From the NCBI GenBank assembly GCA_964459065.1, contig CAYWMN010000136.1, positions 1-9,541 of the forward strand: a stretch of DNA of 9,541 bases. Direction: 5' to 3'. The stretch comes from JAMCXS01 sp964459065. GTDB lineage: Bacteria > Acidobacteriota > Terriglobia > UBA7540. Of the stretch, positions 5,945-9,541 are shown in pieces; within the stretch, counting starts at the first letter, position 1; each line of letters begins with the position of its first letter. Below the pieces are notes generated by a model. The model was not told the origin of the DNA. It worked only from the letters and a program-made list of their open reading frames with translations, and did no database searches. The position numbers and the translations under genes were made by a program.

Positions 5945-8026
5945 ATGAGAAAAGCGCATTTTGCTCTTGTTACTGTCTGTACCAACAGGAAGTCCATTCC
6001 TCCCGGGGAGAGGCTACAGGCGGAGCGCCTGCCCAGCGGACCCCAGGAAACGGTCAGCAAGACCTGGCGCGCCTGGCTACGCAATGCGGCACCGCGAATC
6101 CCCGCGAGGCAACTATATGCTGGGCGCGGATTCAGCGAGGCGCTGGCTGTTGTGGAGTCGCGCAAGGCCGATCTGTGGATTGCGTCTGCCGGCCTAGGTC
6201 TCGTCCATGGCGACGAGGAAGTGCCAGGCTATGATCTGACCCTGTCGGCGGGATCGGACAGCAGCATCCGGCGCAAGGTGACTGACGGGCCTTTCGATGC
6301 GGCACTCTGGTGGTCTGACCTGGCGCGTCGCAGGCGACCGAAGCGCACCCTTGCCGACCTCCTGGGCTCTCATCCCGCCGAGCACATAGTCATCAGCCTC
6401 CCGGGCTCCTACCTCGACCTGGTTCAGGAGGACCTCCTTTCGGCTGGCAACGCCGACTTGCGCAAGGTGCGTCTAGTCGGTCCTCTCGACCTCGAATACG
6501 TCGCTCCGCGACTACGGCCTCTGGTCATGCCTTACGACGACCGTCTCAACGGACCAGACAGTCCTCTTAACGGAACGCGGGCGGATTTTCCTCAACGGGC
6601 GGCTCGTCACTTCCTCGAGGATGCCTGCGCGGACGGCCTTGCCGACGACCCCGAAGAAGATGCCGCGCGCGTGCGCGCCAGCCTGCGCGACCTCACCTGG
6701 CCAGAGCAGGCCAACCGCAGGCAACTCGGTGATGACGAGATCGTCAAGGTGATTCTCTCCAGTTGGGACCGCGCCTCGGGGCAATCCACCAGGATGTTGC
6801 GGCTGTTGCGAGACGAGGAGGGGATCGCCTGCGAGCAGGGCCGGTTCGTCCAGCTGTTCAAACGCGCAGCGAACCTTAGGCAGGTGGGCAGCGGAGCCGA
6901 CTCGACACTGCGATTGCGCGCGGTCCGAAGCCAGCAGGGTAACGGCAAGGTGATCTACACCTTTTTCATTCCGGGTGACATGCTCACCCAGATCGCCGAC
7001 ATCACCAGGATTCACCGCGACGGCACGGAACGGCTCGCGGGTTTTCAGCGTGATGAGATCAAGCGCCACGTCAACGGGATCGTCGAATACCTGGATCAAG
7101 GGGACGTGCTCTTCCCCAACGCCATCATCCTGGCACTCTCCCCCGAGGTGTCTTTCGTGCACAGCCGGGGGGGCAAGCCGGATGGCTCGCTGGACGCAGG
7201 CGAAGCGGGCACCCTGAGCATCCCGTTGCGGCCCGAAGGCAGCCGGGTCGCCTGGATCGTCGATGGTCAGCAGCGTTCCCTGGCCCTCTCAAAGGCCAAG
7301 AACGGGGGGCTGAACGTGCCGGTGGTGGCCTTTGTAGCACCTGACGTGGCCACGCGCCGGGCCCAGTTCATCCTGGTCAACAAGGCCAAGCCACTGCCGC
7401 CGAGGCTGATCAATGAACTGCTGCCCGAGGTCGACGTACAACTCCCGCGGGACCTCAGCGGCCGAAAGATCCCGAGCGCGCTGTGCGAGATGCTCAACGA
7501 AGACCCCGACTCCCCCTTCCACGATCTCATTAAGCGGGTGTCAAAGCCCAAAGCTGCGAGGGCCGTGGTGATCGACAGCGCCATCGTCGAAATGATCCGC
7601 GCCAGCCTCAAGAATCCCAACGGAGCGCTCGCGCCCTTCGTTTCGCTCGGCACAGGCCCTTCAGACGTCGAGGGTATGTACCGCACGCTCGTGGACTACT
7701 GGAGCGCCGTCAAGATCGTGTTCCTGCCCGCGTGGGGACTCCCGCCGGAGTCGAGCAGGCTCATGCACTCCGCCGGAATCCGCGCCATGGGTGTGCTGAT
7801 GGACAGAATCGTCACCCGCTCCATGGCTCACCCCAACAGCAACACCCACCAGTTGCACTCGTTGAAGAACATCGCGCCTCGCTGCCGTTGGACCGAAGGC
7901 GTCTGGGAGGATCTCGGGCTCGCCTGGAACGAGGTCGAGCACACCCCGCGTCATATTCGGCATCTCAGCCAGCTGCTCTGTCAGTTGGACTACAACGCCA
8001 CGGCGGCGCGAAGGAGCTTGGGATGA
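5945..8026 (+). CDS. DGQHR-domain (DndB/DpdB-like) protein with DUF6884-like N-terminal extension
   Basis: This is a 693-residue protein of at least two parts. Residues 1-100 hold 'ALVTVCTNRKS', 'IPARQLYAGRGFSEAL', 'WIASAGLGLV' and 'PGYDLTLS', which resemble DUF6884/YaaA-like domains. Residues about 250-315 are helical and could be a winged helix. From about 338 the protein resembles DndB/DpdB: 'GFQRDEIKRHV' at 366-376, and Asp440-Gly-Gln-Gln-Arg444, a DGQQR variant of the DGQHR signature, then 'FILVNKAKPL'. The same first motif occurs in the partial gene at 9303 ('GFQRPQVAAHI'), so two paralogues flank dpdA. DpdB is known to assist DpdA in modifying DNA; DndB is a regulator in phosphorothioation. 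The role of this fusion is unknown: regulator, DpdA partner, or extra enzyme. The start has no clear ribosome-binding site but falls right before the first predicted strand. Its stop overlaps dpdA by ATGA. Confidence 0.85.
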   Translation: MRKAHFALVTVCTNRKSIPPGERLQAERLPSGPQETVSKTWRAWLRNAAPRIPARQLYAGRGFSEALAVVESRKADLWIASAGLGLVHGDEEVPGYDLTLSAGSDSSIRRKVTDGPFDAALWWSDLARRRRPKRTLADLLGSHPAEHIVISLPGSYLDLVQEDLLSAGNADLRKVRLVGPLDLEYVAPRLRPLVMPYDDRLNGPDSPLNGTRADFPQRAARHFLEDACADGLADDPEEDAARVRASLRDLTWPEQANRRQLGDDEIVKVILSSWDRASGQSTRMLRLLRDEEGIACEQGRFVQLFKRAANLRQVGSGADSTLRLRAVRSQQGNGKVIYTFFIPGDMLTQIADITRIHRDGTERLAGFQRDEIKRHVNGIVEYLDQGDVLFPNAIILALSPEVSFVHSRGGKPDGSLDAGEAGTLSIPLRPEGSRVAWIVDGQQRSLALSKAKNGGLNVPVVAFVAPDVATRRAQFILVNKAKPLPPRLINELLPEVDVQLPRDLSGRKIPSALCEMLNEDPDSPFHDLIKRVSKPKAARAVVIDSAIVEMIRASLKNPNGALAPFVSLGTGPSDVEGMYRTLVDYWSAVKIVFLPAWGLPPESSRLMHSAGIRAMGVLMDRIVTRSMAHPNSNTHQLHSLKNIAPRCRWTEGVWEDLGLAWNEVEHTPRHIRHLSQLLCQLDYNATAARRSLG
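8011..8016 (+). promoter_or_regulatory. Ribosome-binding site of dpdA
   Basis: AAGGAG lies 6 bases before the ATG at 8023 and inside the last codons of the preceding gene. It decides the dpdA start against the upstream in-frame extension, which has an Arg/His-rich sequence unlike the family. It also shows that dpdA has strong translation of its own besides coupling through the ATGA overlap. Confidence 0.8.
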
Positions 8027-9306
8027 AGTTCGTCTTTGCCGACAGCATGGATTACGTCGATCCCAACTTCGACTTCATCAAGGACCAGACCGCCGCCACC
8101 CGCAGGCCCTACTGGGACGACCAATATCCCCACGAGATCCTTGGCTACGCCCCCTACGACGGCGTGCTGGTGTCGCGTGCCATCGTCGGTGACCACCGCT
8201 TTCCCGGGAAGTACACAGAGGCGCAGTCCATGCGCTTCCGCCGGGTGGGTGCCCGCAAGTTCCTGCGCCTCGAGGGACCGGAGCAAGCCAACATGATGCT
8301 CATGGGGGACTGCGGGGCCTTCTCCTACAGCGCCATGGAATCGCCTCCCTATACGCCCGAGGACACCGTCGAGTTCTACGCGGACGGGGGGTTCACCCAC
8401 GGCTGCTCCATCGACCACATCATCTTCGAGCTCGATCCGAGCGCGACCGGGAGCGATGGCGGGTCCGAGACGGCGCGCCTGCGCTTCGACATCACGCTGG
8501 AGTTGGCCGAGAAGTTTCTGCGCGCCAGCCGCGAGCTCGGCAACGGCTTCACCCCCATGGGCGTGGTCCAAGGATGGTCACCCGACAGCATGGCGGAGGC
8601 TGCCCACCGGTTGTTGGCGATGGGATACCGCTACCTGGCCATTGGCGGTCTGGTCCCCCTGAAGACCGAGGCCATCCACCAGGCGGTCGAGGCGGTCGAT
8701 GCCGTGGTTCGGTGCAGGCCAAACGCTCGCATGCATCTCCTCGGATTTGCCAAGGCCGACGACATCGGCCAGTTCAGCCGCTACCGCGTCGCCAGCTTCG
8801 ACACTACCTCGCCTCTGATCCGTGCCTTCAAGGACGCGCGGCGCAACTACTATCTACGCAATGGCAAAGGGGCGATGTCCTACTACACTGCGATCCGGAT
8901 CCCCCAAGCCTACGAGAACAACACCCTTAAACAACAGATCAAATCCGGGCGCCTGCGCCAGGAGACCCTCGCGGGCATGGAGGCGAAGGCCCTCTCCGCG
9001 CTGCGTGACTACAGCGAGGGACGAGCCGTTCTCGACTCCGCCTTGGACGCCATCATCGACTACTCCCGGCCCGTACACTGGTCTCCACGCCTGGAGGAAC
9101 AGATCCTGGATCGGCACATGGACACCCTGCGCAAGCAGTATCGGCACACCCTGGAGGCCAGGCCGTGGGAGCATTGCCGGTGCAGCGTTTGCGCGAACTC
9201 CGGCGTCGAGGTCATTGTCTTTCGCGGGTCCAATCGCAACAAGCGCCGGGGCATCCACAACATGGGCGTCTTCCGCGAGCACCTGCGAGAGCAGTTGGCA
9301 TCGTGA
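8023..9306 (+). CDS. dpdA: DNA guanine transglycosylase DpdA (TGT superfamily)
   Basis: DpdA is the homologue of bacterial tRNA-guanine transglycosylase that inserts preQ0 into DNA in dpd islands. The 427-residue protein shows the TGT fold motifs in order: 'MGDCGAF' with Asp96 (matching the DSGGFQ loop of Tgt), 'VVQG' with Gln183, 'IGGL' at 207-210, 'SFDTTSP' with Asp260 at the place of the Tgt nucleophile, and a C-terminal zinc site Cys385-x-Cys387-x2-Cys390 and His412 ('CRCSVC' and 'GIHNM'). The diverged substrate loops and the adjacent DGQHR genes set it apart from a housekeeping Tgt. The start is supported by AAGGAG 8011-8016 and the ATGA overlap with the preceding gene; the stop overlaps the next gene by GTGA (9303-9306). 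It uses the preQ0 made by the operon to the left. All catalytic and zinc residues are present, so it should be active. That its target is DNA rather than tRNA is inferred from family and context. Confidence 0.93.
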   Translation: MKFVFADSMDYVDPNFDFIKDQTAATRRPYWDDQYPHEILGYAPYDGVLVSRAIVGDHRFPGKYTEAQSMRFRRVGARKFLRLEGPEQANMMLMGDCGAFSYSAMESPPYTPEDTVEFYADGGFTHGCSIDHIIFELDPSATGSDGGSETARLRFDITLELAEKFLRASRELGNGFTPMGVVQGWSPDSMAEAAHRLLAMGYRYLAIGGLVPLKTEAIHQAVEAVDAVVRCRPNARMHLLGFAKADDIGQFSRYRVASFDTTSPLIRAFKDARRNYYLRNGKGAMSYYTAIRIPQAYENNTLKQQIKSGRLRQETLAGMEAKALSALRDYSEGRAVLDSALDAIIDYSRPVHWSPRLEEQILDRHMDTLRKQYRHTLEARPWEHCRCSVCANSGVEVIVFRGSNRNKRRGIHNMGVFREHLREQLAS

Positions 9307-9541
9307 GCGCGTACGAATACCAGGCGATCCTGCCCCGGCAGAGCGACCGCTACACTCTGTTCGCCTTCTGTGCGCGGGCGGCGGATGTGCTGAGCTTCGC
9401 CCAGATCGACCGCATCGGCCGGCGGGAAGATGGCTCGCTAAAGGGGTTTCAGCGCCCCCAGGTGGCCGCGCACATCAGGGAGATCCGTGCCTACCTGGAG
9501 CGGGACGACGCCGTCCTGCCGAATTCCGTGGTCATTGCCTT
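9303..9541 (+). CDS. dpdB: DGQHR-domain protein DpdB, N-terminal part (cut by window end)
   Basis: The gene starts at GTG 9303, overlapping the dpdA stop as GTGA, and runs open to the window edge, giving 79 residues. The sequence has 'LFAFCARAADVLSFAQIDRI', then 'GSLKGFQRPQVAAHIREIR', then 'AVLPNSVVIA', the typical N-terminal part of DndB/DpdB proteins. It aligns with residues about 339-396 of the 693-residue protein upstream. Unlike that one, it has no N-terminal extension, so it looks like the canonical DpdB. The DGQHR motif itself would lie beyond the window. DpdB is needed together with DpdA for preQ0 insertion in Salmonella but is dispensable in some other clusters. Translation is probably coupled to dpdA, as no strong ribosome-binding site is seen. 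Assignment as dpdB rests on position and family. Confidence 0.85.
   Translation, partial: MSAYEYQAILPRQSDRYTLFAFCARAADVLSFAQIDRIGRREDGSLKGFQRPQVAAHIREIRAYLERDDAVLPNSVVIA

Noticed and set aside
7732..8022. Longer start for dpdA inside the preceding gene
   Set aside because: The extension does not look like TGT-family sequence; AAGGAG and the ATGA overlap support 8023.
8023..9306. Housekeeping tRNA-guanine transglycosylase (Tgt) for queuosine
   Set aside because: The active-site loops are diverged (GDCGAF in place of the Tgt DSGGFQ form) and the gene is locked between DGQHR genes with 4-bp overlaps; queA or queG are not nearby.
5945..9541. DNA phosphorothioation (dnd) system suggested by DndB-like proteins
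   Set aside because: No dndA, dndC, dndD or dndE-like gene is present, while preQ0 genes and a TGT homologue are; DGQHR proteins also occur in dpd clusters.

Overview
The window is GC-rich DNA of a proteobacterial type. The TraN C-terminus and the E. coli-like QueD core suggest a gammaproteobacterium, possibly a purple sulfur or related lineage; that placement is inference. It looks like accessory DNA. The left edge is the end of a conjugation gene (traN, mating-pair stabilisation), and the right two thirds is a gene set for putting a 7-deazaguanine base into DNA (a dpd-type island).

Layout. 1-404: 3' end of traN. 405-575: intergenic, with a perfect 8-bp inverted repeat. 576-941: orphan small gene. 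942-1332: no gene seen. 1333-1791 (minus strand): orphan, very acidic 152-aa protein. About 1831-1870: AT-rich divergent promoter region. 1908-5490: tightly packed operon of a small MerR/excisionase-like HTH regulator, queC, a triple-module queD, queE and folE2. 5491-5944: 454-bp gap with hairpins and a 7-bp inverted repeat just before the next gene. 5945 to the end: second block of a 693-aa DGQHR-type protein, dpdA and the start of another DGQHR protein (dpdB), joined by 4-bp stop/start overlaps and cut by the window edge.

How the genes work together. FolE2 makes dihydroneopterin triphosphate from GTP, QueD makes carboxytetrahydropterin, QueE (radical SAM) makes 7-carboxy-7-deazaguanine and QueC makes preQ0. 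DpdA, a tRNA-guanine transglycosylase homologue, is expected to exchange guanine in DNA for preQ0, helped by the DndB-like DpdB. No DpdC (the preQ0-to-amide step) and no restriction genes lie inside the window; they could follow to the right.

The most unusual points are: (1) QueD is a fusion of three modules in which the catalytic residues are divided, with the zinc ligands and Cys in module 2 and the Asp-His pair in module 3, suggesting one composite active site per chain; (2) two DGQHR proteins flank dpdA, the first carrying an N-terminal domain of about 330 residues that resembles DUF6884/YaaA-like proteins. Family assignments come from motif recognition only; no searches were run.
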